Positions 25,726 to 34,650 are shown, counted from the first letter of the stretch. The stretch: DNA of 64,000 bases from an uncultured Lachnospiraceae bacterium (GCA_910586615.1 CAJUJP010000012.1:1-64000), one strand, 5' to 3'. Notes: generated by a model from the sequence alone, not told the origin. Translations and numbers: made by a program.

Positions 25726-25760
25726 AGCCCCGGCAGGCTATGTGAGATCCTGACCGGGGT
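25726..25760. terminator. Bidirectional terminator between converging genes
   Basis: GCCCCGGCAGG pairs with CCTGACCGGGG (one bulged A). It is preceded on the plus strand by a run of A and followed by a T-rich stretch, and it lies between the converging 24553 and 25816 genes. Confidence 0.7.
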
Positions 25761-25815
25761 GTATGTTTGCTTTAAGTTATAAATTTGTGCCGGGTTTGAA
25801 AAAAGCGGCTTCTCA

Positions 25816-26850
25816 TCACTCGGATGCGTCTTCACCTTTCACCAGTTCCGGAAAAATACATTCCACAAATCTTTGTGCCAGTACTTCGCGGCCGGCATCA
25901 TTAAAGTGGATATAGTCCGTCATATAATCAAGATAATTATCTTCATTGACAGATCCGTAGAAGTTATCAATAAAGGATACGCCGCAGTCGCTGGCAGCGT
26001 CCAGTTCTTTCTGCAGATAATGGCTTAATGTGCCGTGGCCCAGGTCCGTCCGGTCTCCGTTTTCGAAGTTGCCGTCTTCGTTGACGTAGTGGCAGAAAGT
26101 ATGGGACATCACAGCGATACGGATATGCGGATAAGCCTCCTGAAGCGCCTGCACGCCGGTTCTCAGGCCGCCGGTGTAGGTGATGATATCATTGGGCGCA
26201 TTGGGGTCATCACAGGGACGTTTGTTGATATAGTCGCTGGCATCGTACATAATGCAGATCACGTCCACGCTGTTCATATCCAGCCCTTTCAGCATTTCCG
26301 TGGTGCGGGGAAACGCTTCGTCGTAGCTGTAGCCGGCCGCTGTGGTCATCAGGTCAAAATCCCCCGATGCAAGGCTCTGGGCAACATAGGAAAAAGAAAA
26401 AGCATCTAAAATATAGCCGTCATTGTAGCTGGCATACTGAGCCGCAATGGTAGTACCGGTGAAGGAACCGTTGTAGACGGTGGCTCCTGTCTTGGCTGCA
26501 ATCTGTTCTGCCAGTCCGCCCGGTCCCTGATTCAGAGAAAAGGGATCGTTTCCCAGACACAGAATTGTGGTTACGCCGTCGTCCTCACGTCCTTCCAGCT
26601 TGTCCGGAGCAAGGGGGATGATATTATCCATGGCTTCAATGTCAAAATCGGTGGTCTGTATATTCGGATCGTAGTCTGATGGTACGCCTTTATTCCATTT
26701 ATATAACCGGTAGCCGGAATACCCTATGATCAATACGATGATGCCCAAGAGGATGATGTGTATGTTTATGTGAAAATGATTTTCCGCTTTTCCGGGCGGC
26801 GGGCCGGGTCTTTTCCCGTTCCGGTTCTCTGAATTCTGATTTGGTTTCAT
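25816..26850 (-). CDS. SGNH-hydrolase-like membrane-anchored protein with altered nucleophile motif
   Basis: A 344-residue protein. A basic/proline-rich N-tail (1-25) and one helix (about 29-47) place the domain outside the cell. The fold resembles SGNH hydrolases: the first block is ILCLGNDPFS (residues 97-105) and the last is DYIHFNDAGREVLA with the Asp/His pair. In the first block the usual GDS serine position is occupied by Asp (G100-N101-D102), so the protein may use a different nucleophile, possibly S105, or be inactive. It converges on the MBOAT partner gene and is probably a further glycan-modifying or -binding component. Confidence 0.65.
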   Translation of the reverse strand: MKPNQNSENRNGKRPGPPPGKAENHFHINIHIILLGIIVLIIGYSGYRLYKWNKGVPSDYDPNIQTTDFDIEAMDNIIPLAPDKLEGREDDGVTTILCLGNDPFSLNQGPGGLAEQIAAKTGATVYNGSFTGTTIAAQYASYNDGYILDAFSFSYVAQSLASGDFDLMTTAAGYSYDEAFPRTTEMLKGLDMNSVDVICIMYDASDYINKRPCDDPNAPNDIITYTGGLRTGVQALQEAYPHIRIAVMSHTFCHYVNEDGNFENGDRTDLGHGTLSHYLQKELDAASDCGVSFIDNFYGSVNEDNYLDYMTDYIHFNDAGREVLAQRFVECIFPELVKGEDASE

Positions 26851-26998
26851 GTCTGCCTCCTTTACTTCCGCGGCCGGCGGATCTGCCTGTCTGAAGCGTT
26901 GATCCTTCCGGGAACGGCTTTCAAATATTCTACTATGATTTTTGACAAAAATCTATGGCATAGGGCTCAATTTAATAAAATCTTTTGATTTTTCCACG

Positions 26999-27046
26999 AA
27001 AAAGAGCGTTGGCCGGAATCCGGAGATATCCGTCAGCGCTCTTTTT
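26999..27046. terminator. Bidirectional terminator
   Basis: AAAAAGAGCG (26999-27008) pairs with CGCTCTTTTT (27037-27046), with additional inner pairing. The A-run on one side and T-run on the other allow termination in both directions; it serves the zinc-ribbon gene at 27068 on the minus strand. Confidence 0.75.
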
Positions 27047-27067
27047 ACAAGGTGTGTCATATGGCTG

Positions 27068-27499
27068 CTAAACCATAGACACGGCGTCCTCCATCGGGGC
27101 TGTGTCTGCTATGGAATAAGCGATGATCATAGCCTGTGGAAATTGGGTCTGGTGTTGCTTTGGTTCCTGCTCGTGCGTCAGTTTCTGAGCCAGCGTCTGC
27201 GTTAGCTTCTGGGTAAGTTCCTGCGCGTTCTTTTGTGCCAGTTCTTGTGCCTGTTCTTTCTTGTACCACTTACTGTACTTGAACATACGGTATGTAGTAC
27301 TTAGCTTCTGCAGTTGTTCTTCGTCCGCGCAGCAGTTACAGAATTCTGCCCGTGCTTCCTGATTCATGGAGACATAATCCATATAAGGAATCTTTAATTC
27401 TGTAATGCTGCACTTACATTGTGGATTCGGACACTTCTGCTTGTGCCCGTTCAGCATGTAGACCCGATGGCAACGCTTACAATAGTGCATGTACATCAT
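27068..27499 (-). CDS. Small zinc-ribbon protein with glutamine-rich repeat, function unknown
   Basis: A 143-residue protein. The N-terminus has two knuckles, CKRC (C7/C10) and CPNPQC, forming a probable four-cysteine zinc ribbon, and a CNCC cluster follows near residue 54. Residues about 84-110 are built from short repeats of the type QELAQK/QELTQK/QTLAQK with a helical, coiled-coil-like pattern. The C-terminus is not conserved-looking. Two adjacent ATG codons mark the start; AGGGG lies about eight bases upstream. The gene has its own promoter and terminator. It does not resemble the surrounding glycan genes. Confidence 0.55.
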   Translation of the reverse strand: MMYMHYCKRCHRVYMLNGHKQKCPNPQCKCSITELKIPYMDYVSMNQEARAEFCNCCADEEQLQKLSTTYRMFKYSKWYKKEQAQELAQKNAQELTQKLTQTLAQKLTHEQEPKQHQTQFPQAMIIAYSIADTAPMEDAVSMV

Positions 27500-27555
27500 A
27501 GTAAAATCCCCTTTTCGATTTAAAATGAATGTTGAAATTGTAACGTTGCACTTGT

Positions 27556-27584
27556 ATTGTGTCAGTTATGGTTGATAAAGTCAA
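27556..27584 (-). promoter_or_regulatory. Probable promoter of the zinc-ribbon gene
   Basis: On the minus strand TTGACT (27579-27584) and CACAAT (27556-27561) are 17 bp apart. The -10 is weak. Confidence 0.5.
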
Positions 27585-27706
27585 GCGTATTTTAACGGAA
27601 TATGGCAGATTCGGCGGTGTTAAGTATCGCGCGATGACGCATACTGACATGCTTTGACATAAATATTATGTAAATCTTGTTAAAAATATAAGAATAGTGA
27701 AAAACC

Positions 27707-27735
27707 TTGAAGATATTGTATTTTTATGTTACAAT
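27707..27735 (+). promoter_or_regulatory. Sigma-A-type promoter for the large GH25 gene
   Basis: TTGAAG (27707-27712), 17-bp spacer, TACAAT (27730-27735), about 100 bp before the ATG. The 27500-27836 gap also holds the divergent zinc-ribbon promoter and otherwise nothing recognised. Confidence 0.7.
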
Positions 27736-27836
27736 GTTACAAATTTGTTAAAAAAGATGGGTTTACATAAGGTTACAACAGGGTCGGAAAACGATTTTCT
27801 GAAATGAATCCGGAAAAAAGAAAGTGAGAAAGAGTT

Positions 27837-30800
27837 ATGCAGAATAAAAAGAACCAGAGGAGAGACAGCTACAAAAAAGAAATGCGGCTGGATGAATTTC
27901 TGAGAGAAGAGGACGGTGGATTTGATGAAGAGGATGAAGACCGTGTGACGGATGACACTCTGGAATTTTTATGCCTGGATGACGAGACGATCGCCAGATA
28001 CCAGCGCGGGAAAAATGGCAATGGAAATGCTGCCGGCGTAAGGCGTGCGGCGGGCAGAAGCGGCGGAAGGAAGAACAGTGGTCGCTTTGCAGAGGAATCC
28101 CGTCATGCCGCAGCAAGGTATGGGTATGAAGAAGACGATTACGAAGATGACCGGTACGAGGACGAAGACGATGGTTACGGCGATGACCGGTACGAGTATG
28201 AGGAAGCCGGTTATGTGGATGACCGGTATGAGAACGGGGATGCCGGCTGCGAAGACGACTGGTATGAAGACGAGGAAGACGGCTACAGCGATGACCGGTA
28301 TGAGGACGACAGTTACGAAGATGACCGGTATGAGGACGAAGAAGACAGCTACGAAGATGACCGGTATGAGGACGAGGAAGACAGCTACGAAGATGACCGG
28401 TATGAGGATGAGGAAGACAGTTACGAAGATGACTGGTATGAGGACGAGGAAGCCGGTTACGAAGATGAAGAAGACTGGTACGAGGACGAAGATTACGAGG
28501 AAGACGAGTACGATAACGAATATGAGTATGATGCCTATGAAGATGACGGCGTGATCACCAGAATAAAAGATTTCTTCTCGGAAATGACGACTCTTGACAT
28601 GGTAGTTGCAGTGCTGGGTATCGTGGTGCTGGCGGGAGCCCTGTTCACAGGAGGGGTCTATCTCAAAGCCCGGTCTGTGGAGAAACAGGTGGAGACTTTT
28701 GCTTCCGTGGGTAAGGAAATAGAAGGCATATCCGTAATCGGTGAAAGCGGTCTTCTCGCAGTGGCGGAATCGGCCAGACTCGGTGATATGATTGACCTGA
28801 CAGAAGAGCCGGATCAGTCAGAAGAGGCTGAACAGCCAAAAGAGGAAAAAAATGACACGGTAGAGGTGACGCTGAATCTTACTTCCATTCAGTCTGATCT
28901 CAAGATCAAATTTGTCAACAAAGCAACCGGCAAACTGATTGGCAGTGTGCCTTTTGAAGTGGAGGTTTCGGGCGGCAAGAAAAATTTTGATCTGAAAGAC
29001 GAGGATAAGGACGGTATCATCTATCAGACAGGGGTGGATGCCGGAACTTATCAGGTGACGATCAAGCCTTTTGCGGGAAATGAATATTCTGAGTATAAGC
29101 TTCCCTCATCGGCAGGCACGGTGAAGGTAACAGATAAGATTGCTTACAAAAAAGTGGATGTGGCTGACGAGGTCAAGACTGAGGCGGAAGTCAATGCGGC
29201 GGCGGAAGATACGGCGGTGCAGACCACAGTGGAATCTGCGCTGAAAGATACGGTAGAGTGGGTAGAATCTACAAAAACACCTGTAGGTGAAGGAACAGAG
29301 GTTTACGAAGAGGTTTCCAAAAAGGATGTCCCTGATCCGTGGACGCTCAGTGGTGCATTTCGGAAAATGGTAGAGGACGGATCAGACGGGCTTGAAAACA
29401 TTACAGTTTCGCTTGATAATGGCAGTCTGAATCTGGATAAGGGCGAGAGTGCATCTCTGAAGGTGACGGTGAGCGGTACAAGTTATCGCTACACGGTAGA
29501 GTGGAGCAGCAGTGACGGAGCAGTAGCGGCTGTCAGTGACGGAAATGTCAGTGCGGTCGGGGTGGGCAGTGCAACGATCACAGCCAGAGTTGCTGTGGGC
29601 AGTATGATCCAGGAAGTGAACTGTGCCGTGACGGTTACGGAACCTTCTGATTCGAATGACGATCAGAACGGTGATCAGGACAGTGACAAAGACGACGGAA
29701 AGGATGACGATAAGGATAATAATAAAGATGACAACAAAGATGATGGAAAAGATGATAATAAAGATGACAACAAGGGTGACGATGATAAAAAGGATGACGA
29801 CAAGAAAGATGACGAAGATAACAATGATACCGATGAAGAGGTAGAATATACCAGGATCACCATAAGCGGTGACGGTGAAGTGGTGATCGGCAAGACTGTG
29901 ACGCTGACGGCGAAGACGGAACCTAAAGGCGGTAAAGTCGCATGGAGCAGCGACAACGAAAAGGTGGCCAAGGTGGATGAGAAAGGCGTGGTCACAGGTG
30001 TGGGTGAAGGAAGCGCAAAGATCACGGCAAAGTGTAAGGATGCAGAAGATATTACCGCTGAACACACCATCAAAGTCAAAAAAGAGGCAGCCGTGGACGG
30101 CAAAGCCAAATTGAAGGATAAAGACGGCAATCAGCTGTATTACAAGAACGGCGACGGTGAGTATAAAGAAGCGACTTATGATGATTATAAGAAGCAGGAG
30201 GTTTTTTATAAGAAATCAAAGAAAGTGTCAGAATATAAATATACGGGTTGGCAGACGATTGACGGTCATGTGTACTTTTATGACAAAAACGGCAATTATG
30301 TGACCGGCGAACAGGTTATTCAGGGAGCAAAATATCAGTTTGGCAGCGATGGAAAGCTGTCTTCCAGTTCAGGATCTATGGGAATAGACGTGTCCAAATG
30401 GAACGGCAGTATCGACTGGAATGCGGTGAAAAATTCGGGTGTATCCTATGTGATTATCCGCTGTGGATACCGCGGATCATCTACCGGCGTACTTGTGGAG
30501 GATCCCAAGTTCAGAAGCAATATCAAGGGTGCAAAAGCCGCCGGACTTAAAGTGGGTATCTATTTCTTCAGCCAGGCTGTGAATGAAGTGGAAGCGGTGG
30601 AAGAAGCGTCTATGGCGGTTAATCTGGCGGGAGGATATGGACTTAATTACCCGATTTTCCTGGATGTGGAAGCCAGCGGCGGCCGTGGCGACGGCGTGAG
30701 CAAAGAAGTCCGGACGGCAGTCTGCAAGGCGTTTTGTGCTACCGTACAAAATTCAGGCTATGCGGCAGGAATTTATGCGAATAAGACATGGCTCAGCGAA

Positions 30801-30968
30801 AAGATCAATACAGGCAGTCTGACTTCCTACAAGATCTGGCTGGCGCAGTACGCCAGCGCACCCAGCTACAGCGCTACCAGATATGATATGTGGCAGTATT
30901 CGTCCAAAGGAAAAGTCAGCGGCATCAGCGGTGACGTGGATATGAATATCAGCTATCTGAATTATTAA
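27837..30968 (+). CDS. Membrane-anchored GH25 lysozyme with acidic cytoplasmic repeat and Ig-like domains
   Basis: A 1043-residue protein. A cytoplasmic part carries a basic start and an acidic, tyrosine-rich repeat of about 12 residues (DDRYEDEEDSYE) at roughly residues 98-235. A helix near 253-275 crosses the membrane. Outside follow a SpaA/Ig-like domain, two Big_2-type domains (about 520-600 and 675-755) joined by an Asp/Lys linker, a choline-binding-like WQTIDGHVYFY segment and a C-terminal GH25 domain starting at GIDVSKWNG with the catalytic FLDVEAS pair. It should hydrolyse peptidoglycan at the cell surface. The start lacks a strong ribosome binding site. A paralogue is encoded at 33295. 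Confidence 0.88.
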   Translation: MQNKKNQRRDSYKKEMRLDEFLREEDGGFDEEDEDRVTDDTLEFLCLDDETIARYQRGKNGNGNAAGVRRAAGRSGGRKNSGRFAEESRHAAARYGYEEDDYEDDRYEDEDDGYGDDRYEYEEAGYVDDRYENGDAGCEDDWYEDEEDGYSDDRYEDDSYEDDRYEDEEDSYEDDRYEDEEDSYEDDRYEDEEDSYEDDWYEDEEAGYEDEEDWYEDEDYEEDEYDNEYEYDAYEDDGVITRIKDFFSEMTTLDMVVAVLGIVVLAGALFTGGVYLKARSVEKQVETFASVGKEIEGISVIGESGLLAVAESARLGDMIDLTEEPDQSEEAEQPKEEKNDTVEVTLNLTSIQSDLKIKFVNKATGKLIGSVPFEVEVSGGKKNFDLKDEDKDGIIYQTGVDAGTYQVTIKPFAGNEYSEYKLPSSAGTVKVTDKIAYKKVDVADEVKTEAEVNAAAEDTAVQTTVESALKDTVEWVESTKTPVGEGTEVYEEVSKKDVPDPWTLSGAFRKMVEDGSDGLENITVSLDNGSLNLDKGESASLKVTVSGTSYRYTVEWSSSDGAVAAVSDGNVSAVGVGSATITARVAVGSMIQEVNCAVTVTEPSDSNDDQNGDQDSDKDDGKDDDKDNNKDDNKDDGKDDNKDDNKGDDDKKDDDKKDDEDNNDTDEEVEYTRITISGDGEVVIGKTVTLTAKTEPKGGKVAWSSDNEKVAKVDEKGVVTGVGEGSAKITAKCKDAEDITAEHTIKVKKEAAVDGKAKLKDKDGNQLYYKNGDGEYKEATYDDYKKQEVFYKKSKKVSEYKYTGWQTIDGHVYFYDKNGNYVTGEQVIQGAKYQFGSDGKLSSSSGSMGIDVSKWNGSIDWNAVKNSGVSYVIIRCGYRGSSTGVLVEDPKFRSNIKGAKAAGLKVGIYFFSQAVNEVEAVEEASMAVNLAGGYGLNYPIFLDVEASGGRGDGVSKEVRTAVCKAFCATVQNSGYAAGIYANKTWLSEKINTGSLTSYKIWLAQYASAPSYSATRYDMWQYSSKGKVSGISGDVDMNISYLNY
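28129..28530 (+). repeat. In-frame 36-bp coding repeat in the GH25 gene
   Basis: Units of GAAGATGACCGGTATGAGG followed by ACGAGGAAGACAGCTAC repeat, some shortened or diverged. Unit length is a multiple of three and the frame is kept. The best-conserved copies lie at about 28310-28440, suggesting recent duplication by slippage or recombination. Confidence 0.85.
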
Positions 30969-31001
30969 GGGTTGCAATTTGGGGTTGGGTATCACATAAT
31001 A

Positions 31002-31090
31002 AAACATGAAGTTATACTAGGGCTGCAAAGTACGCAGCCTGAGTATAACTAAGTCATGTTTAGGAGAATGCGGTGGAGCGTGCATTCTCC
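31002..31090. repeat. Two adjacent long hairpins after the GH25 gene
   Basis: Hairpin 1 (31002-31061): AAACATGA, AGTTATACT and GGCTGC arms pair with GCAGCC, AGTATAACT and GTCATGTTT, about 23 bp of near-continuous stem. Hairpin 2 (31063-31090): GGAGAATGC and GCATTCTCC, a perfect 9-bp stem. No T-run follows either, so simple termination is not assured. The remainder of the gap to rmlB shows no ORF. Confidence 0.7.
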
Positions 31091-31225
31091 GTGGATTGGA
31101 TAAGCGGAAGGCGGTAGAGTCGTATATAGACGAATGCCGTGGATATAGCGGAAGTGTTTGAGCAGATTATTTTGTCTTTGGTAAGATTGATCATAAATTG
31201 AGTGATAATGGAGGAAAATTTGATT

Positions 31226-32305
31226 ATGAGGACTTATTTAGTGACGGGGGGAGCGGGATTTATCGGTTCCAATTATATTCATTATATGTTCGGGAAGTAT
31301 GGTGATGATATCAGGATCATCAATGTGGATGCTTTGACTTATGCGGGAAATCTGGAAAATCTGAAGGGCGTTGAGGACCGGGATAATTATACTTTTGTCA
31401 GGGCCGACATCTGTGACAAGGAGACGATCGCGAAGATTTTTGAGGAGAATGATATTGACAGAGTCGTGCATTTTGCGGCGGAAAGTCATGTGGACAGGAG
31501 TATCCGTAACCCGGAGGTGTTTGTGCAGACGAATGTGCTGGGTACGGCGGTTATGCTGAACTGTGCGAAGGCGGCATGGGAATTGCCGGATGGCAGTTTC
31601 AAGGCAGATAAGAAGTTTCTTCATGTGTCCACGGATGAGGTTTACGGTTCTTTGGAGGAGGACGGAGGGTATTTTTACGAGGATACGCCTTATGCGCCCC
31701 ACAGTCCGTATTCTGCAAGCAAGGCAAGCTCGGACATGCTGGTGAAGGCTTATATGGACACTTACAAGTTTCCGGCCAATATCACCAACTGTTCCAATAA
31801 TTACGGCCCTTATCAGTTTCCGGAGAAGCTGATTCCGCTGATCATCAACAATGCGCTTCAAGGAAAGAAGCTTCCGGTTTACGGTGACGGAAAGAATGTC
31901 CGTGACTGGCTGTATGTGGAAGACCATGCCAAAGCCATTGATATGGTGCAGGAGCAGGGGAAACTGTTTGAGACTTATAATGTGGGTGGTCATAACGAAA
32001 AACAGAATATTGAGATCATTAAGATCATTATAGAGACGCTGCAGGAAATGCTGCCGGAAGGAGATTCCCGTAAAGCGCTTGTCAGTGAGGATCTGATCAC
32101 TTATGTGGAAGACCGCAAGGGGCATGACAGAAGGTATGCTATTGCGCCGGACAAGATCAAGGCAGAGATCGGGTGGGAGCCTGAGACGATGTTTAAAGAG
32201 GGCATCCGCCGCACGATCCAGTGGTTCTTTGAGCATGAAGAGTGGATGAAGAACGTTACAAGCGGTGATTACCAGAAGTATTACGAGGAGATGTACAAAC
32301 AGTAA
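31226..32305 (+). CDS. rmlB: dTDP-glucose 4,6-dehydratase
   Basis: A 359-residue enzyme of normal family length. It makes dTDP-4-keto-6-deoxyglucose, the second step to dTDP-rhamnose. The NAD-binding GGAGFIGSNY, the catalytic HVSTDEVYGSL segment (Asp/Glu pair) and the YSASKASSD Tyr-Lys motif are all intact, as is the NNYGPYQFPEKL block. The frame opens at a GTG (31202), but the ATG at 31226 begins exactly at the Rossmann strand (MRTYLVTGG) and has GGAGG 11 bases upstream. It leads the series rmlB, rmlA, GH25, rmlC. Confidence 0.95.
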   Translation: MRTYLVTGGAGFIGSNYIHYMFGKYGDDIRIINVDALTYAGNLENLKGVEDRDNYTFVRADICDKETIAKIFEENDIDRVVHFAAESHVDRSIRNPEVFVQTNVLGTAVMLNCAKAAWELPDGSFKADKKFLHVSTDEVYGSLEEDGGYFYEDTPYAPHSPYSASKASSDMLVKAYMDTYKFPANITNCSNNYGPYQFPEKLIPLIINNALQGKKLPVYGDGKNVRDWLYVEDHAKAIDMVQEQGKLFETYNVGGHNEKQNIEIIKIIIETLQEMLPEGDSRKALVSEDLITYVEDRKGHDRRYAIAPDKIKAEIGWEPETMFKEGIRRTIQWFFEHEEWMKNVTSGDYQKYYEEMYKQ

Positions 32306-32435
32306 AATACACCGGCTCTAACCGGCTTCCGGGGATCCGGTTGGAGAACAGCTTCTGACTGTAGGATTCATAAAGGCAAAATGATATGCATACAGGCAGA
32401 GAGGTACGCACAAAGAAAGGGTAGGCAGACCAGAT

Positions 32436-33305
32436 ATGAAGGGTATTATTTTAGCAGGCGGTTCGGGAACAAGGCTCTATCCGCTGACGAAGGCAGTATC
32501 GAAGCAGATCATGCCGGTATATGACAAGCCGATGATATATTATCCGTTATCCATTCTTATGCTGGCGGGGATCAGAGAGATTCTGATCATTTCCACACCG
32601 AGAGATCTTCCGGTATTCCGGGAACTGTTCGGAACAGGAGAGCAGCTTGGGCTGCAGATGGAATATGCGGTTCAGGAGTATCCCAGAGGCCTGGCGGATG
32701 CTTTTATCATCGGGGCGGATTTTATCGGAAACGACAGTGTGGCTCTGATTCTGGGAGACAATATTTTCTACGGACAGAGCTTTTCAAAGGTGCTTCGGGA
32801 GGTGGCGGCAAGGCAGAAGGGCGCTACCATTTTCGGTTATTATGTAAGAGATCCACGGGAGTATGGCGTCGTAGAATTTGACGCGGAGGGCAAGGCTATT
32901 TCCATTGAAGAAAAACCGGAAAAACCGAAGAGCAATTATGCCGTGCCGGGGTTGTATTTTTATGACAATGATGTGGTGGAGATCGCAGCCGGCGTAAAGC
33001 CCTCGGCAAGAGGAGAGATCGAGATCACCAGCATCAACAACGAGTATCTCAGCAGAGGAGAGCTCCATGTGGAGACGCTGGGGCGCGGGTTCGCGTGGCT
33101 GGATACAGGCAATCATGATTCTCTGCTGGATGCGGCGGATTTTGTGGCAGCTTTCCAGAAACGCCAGGGGCTGTATATTTCCTGCATTGAGGAGATTGCT
33201 TATAAAAGAGGATTTATTACGAAGGAACAACTGCTTGCACTGGCAGAGCCGTTGATGAAGACAGAATACGGTCAATATATGGTTGAGGTTGCGAATGGGC
33301 TCTAA
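32436..33305 (+). CDS. rmlA: Glucose-1-phosphate thymidylyltransferase
   Basis: A 289-residue enzyme of standard length that makes dTDP-glucose from dTTP and glucose-1-phosphate, the entry step to dTDP-rhamnose. The start MKGIILAGGSGTRLYPLT is the nucleotidyltransferase signature. KQIMPVYDKPMIYYP, GDNIFYG and EEKPEKPKSNYAVPGLY are the sugar- and metal-binding blocks. The glucose-1-phosphate it uses could be supplied by the mutase encoded at 47548. Its last 11 bases overlap the second GH25 gene, so expression of a wall hydrolase is coupled to rhamnose supply. Confidence 0.96.
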   Translation: MKGIILAGGSGTRLYPLTKAVSKQIMPVYDKPMIYYPLSILMLAGIREILIISTPRDLPVFRELFGTGEQLGLQMEYAVQEYPRGLADAFIIGADFIGNDSVALILGDNIFYGQSFSKVLREVAARQKGATIFGYYVRDPREYGVVEFDAEGKAISIEEKPEKPKSNYAVPGLYFYDNDVVEIAAGVKPSARGEIEITSINNEYLSRGELHVETLGRGFAWLDTGNHDSLLDAADFVAAFQKRQGLYISCIEEIAYKRGFITKEQLLALAEPLMKTEYGQYMVEVANGL

Positions 33306-34650
33306 GAAAATGAAGAGAACGCTGGTGGCCATGGTTCTCATGTTTGTAGCGCTGGTGGGAGTGATCGCCTTTACAAATCTGGATGCGGTCATGAGCAAAC
33401 TTGGATTTGCGCCGGATGACGAGGCACAGGAAACAGCGGCATTGGAAGAAGCGGAAAGGGACGGTAGACAGAGGGGAAATGATCTGTCTGCTTTTCTGCG
33501 GGATGAAACTTTTTTTGATCCGGAGGTTAAGTTTAAGAGTATTGAGACCTTTTCGGGAAGAAATGTTTTTCTGGTCATGAGTTCTGTGGCAAAAGATCTC
33601 CGTGTCATGGTGGTGGACAGCGTGGGCAGACTGGTGACCGGTACGCCCTTTACGATAAAAATACAGGGAGTCGGGGAGTACACCGACACGGACGAGGACG
33701 GCGTTATTTATCTTGACGGGCTGCGCGCCGGAGAGTACAGTGTGTCCCTGAATGAGACGGAAGGCTTTATCGTGCCGAATACGATCACCACGATTCAGGT
33801 CAGACAGGATATAGAATATCGTGTACTTGACGATATCGAGTATATGATCATGACGGAAAACGATATTGATGCCGAGAAGGAAGACAAGGCTGTGAACGGT
33901 GCCGAGGAAGCGGCGGACGGCAGTGAAAATACGGAATTGATGTTTGACAATGGAAGCGCAAAGCTGGGCATTGACGTTTCCAAATGGAATAAAGATATTG
34001 ACTGGGCGAGAGTCAAGGATGCCGGCATTGAGTTTGCCATTATCCGGTGTGGATACCGCGGTGCGGCCAGCGGCGCGCTTGTACTCGATCCTATGTATGA
34101 AAAGAACATAAAGGGAGCCATCGAAGCCGATATTCCTGTAGGGGTGTATTTCTTTACCCAGGCTGTGGATGAAGTGGAGGCTGTGGAAGAAGCCAGTATG
34201 GTGATCCGGCTGATCGAAGATTATGATGTGGACTATCCGGTATTTCTGGACAGCGAAAGTGCCGGGGGAAGAGGACGGGCAGATTCCCTTACGGCGCAGG
34301 AGCGGACGGACATTCACAGGGCATTTCTGCAGACGATTGCGGCGGCAGGCTATGAGACGGGAATCTATGGGTCCAGAAACTGGTTGAACGACGAGGTAAA
34401 TATGACAGAACTGTCGGATTATAGGACGTGGCTGGCAGAGTATGCCGATATTCCGGCTTATGACGGTTATTATCATATGTGGCAGTACACTTCCAAGGGT
34501 TCGGTGGACGGTATTGAGACCAGAGTAGATTTGAATCTCTGCTATATGAACATAGACACGTCCATCAATCATGCCAAAGGCGCGGCCGGGTACTCCGGTG
34601 TTGTCAATGGCGACACGGGCAATGTGCCGGTGGGGACGGACGATGATTGA
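33295..34650 (+). CDS. Membrane-anchored GH25 lysozyme, paralogue of the 27837 protein
   Basis: A 451-residue protein with one N-terminal helix (about residues 6-26), a beta domain (about 85-170) like the SpaA/Ig-like domain of the larger protein (DTDEDGVIYLDGLRAGEYSV), an acidic linker and a GH25 domain from GIDVSKWNKDIDW with FLDSESA as the catalytic Asp-x-Glu. The acidic cytoplasmic repeat and the Big_2 domains of the paralogue are absent. The ATG at 33295 has GAGG close upstream and overlaps rmlA by 11 bases. An ATG at 33310 is possible. It should cut peptidoglycan, perhaps to make room for glycan attachment. Confidence 0.88.
   Translation: MGSKKMKRTLVAMVLMFVALVGVIAFTNLDAVMSKLGFAPDDEAQETAALEEAERDGRQRGNDLSAFLRDETFFDPEVKFKSIETFSGRNVFLVMSSVAKDLRVMVVDSVGRLVTGTPFTIKIQGVGEYTDTDEDGVIYLDGLRAGEYSVSLNETEGFIVPNTITTIQVRQDIEYRVLDDIEYMIMTENDIDAEKEDKAVNGAEEAADGSENTELMFDNGSAKLGIDVSKWNKDIDWARVKDAGIEFAIIRCGYRGAASGALVLDPMYEKNIKGAIEADIPVGVYFFTQAVDEVEAVEEASMVIRLIEDYDVDYPVFLDSESAGGRGRADSLTAQERTDIHRAFLQTIAAAGYETGIYGSRNWLNDEVNMTELSDYRTWLAEYADIPAYDGYYHMWQYTSKGSVDGIETRVDLNLCYMNIDTSINHAKGAAGYSGVVNGDTGNVPVGTDDD

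Noticed and set aside
28045..28554. Plus-strand frame of Met/Thr/Arg/Lys repeats
   Set aside because: It is the alternative frame of the acidic coding repeat in the GH25 gene.
29382..30130. Minus-strand hydrophobic frames opposite the Asp/Lys linker
   Set aside because: Reverse reading of GAT/AAA-rich codons gives Ile/Phe/Ser runs that imitate membrane helices; no start signal is present.
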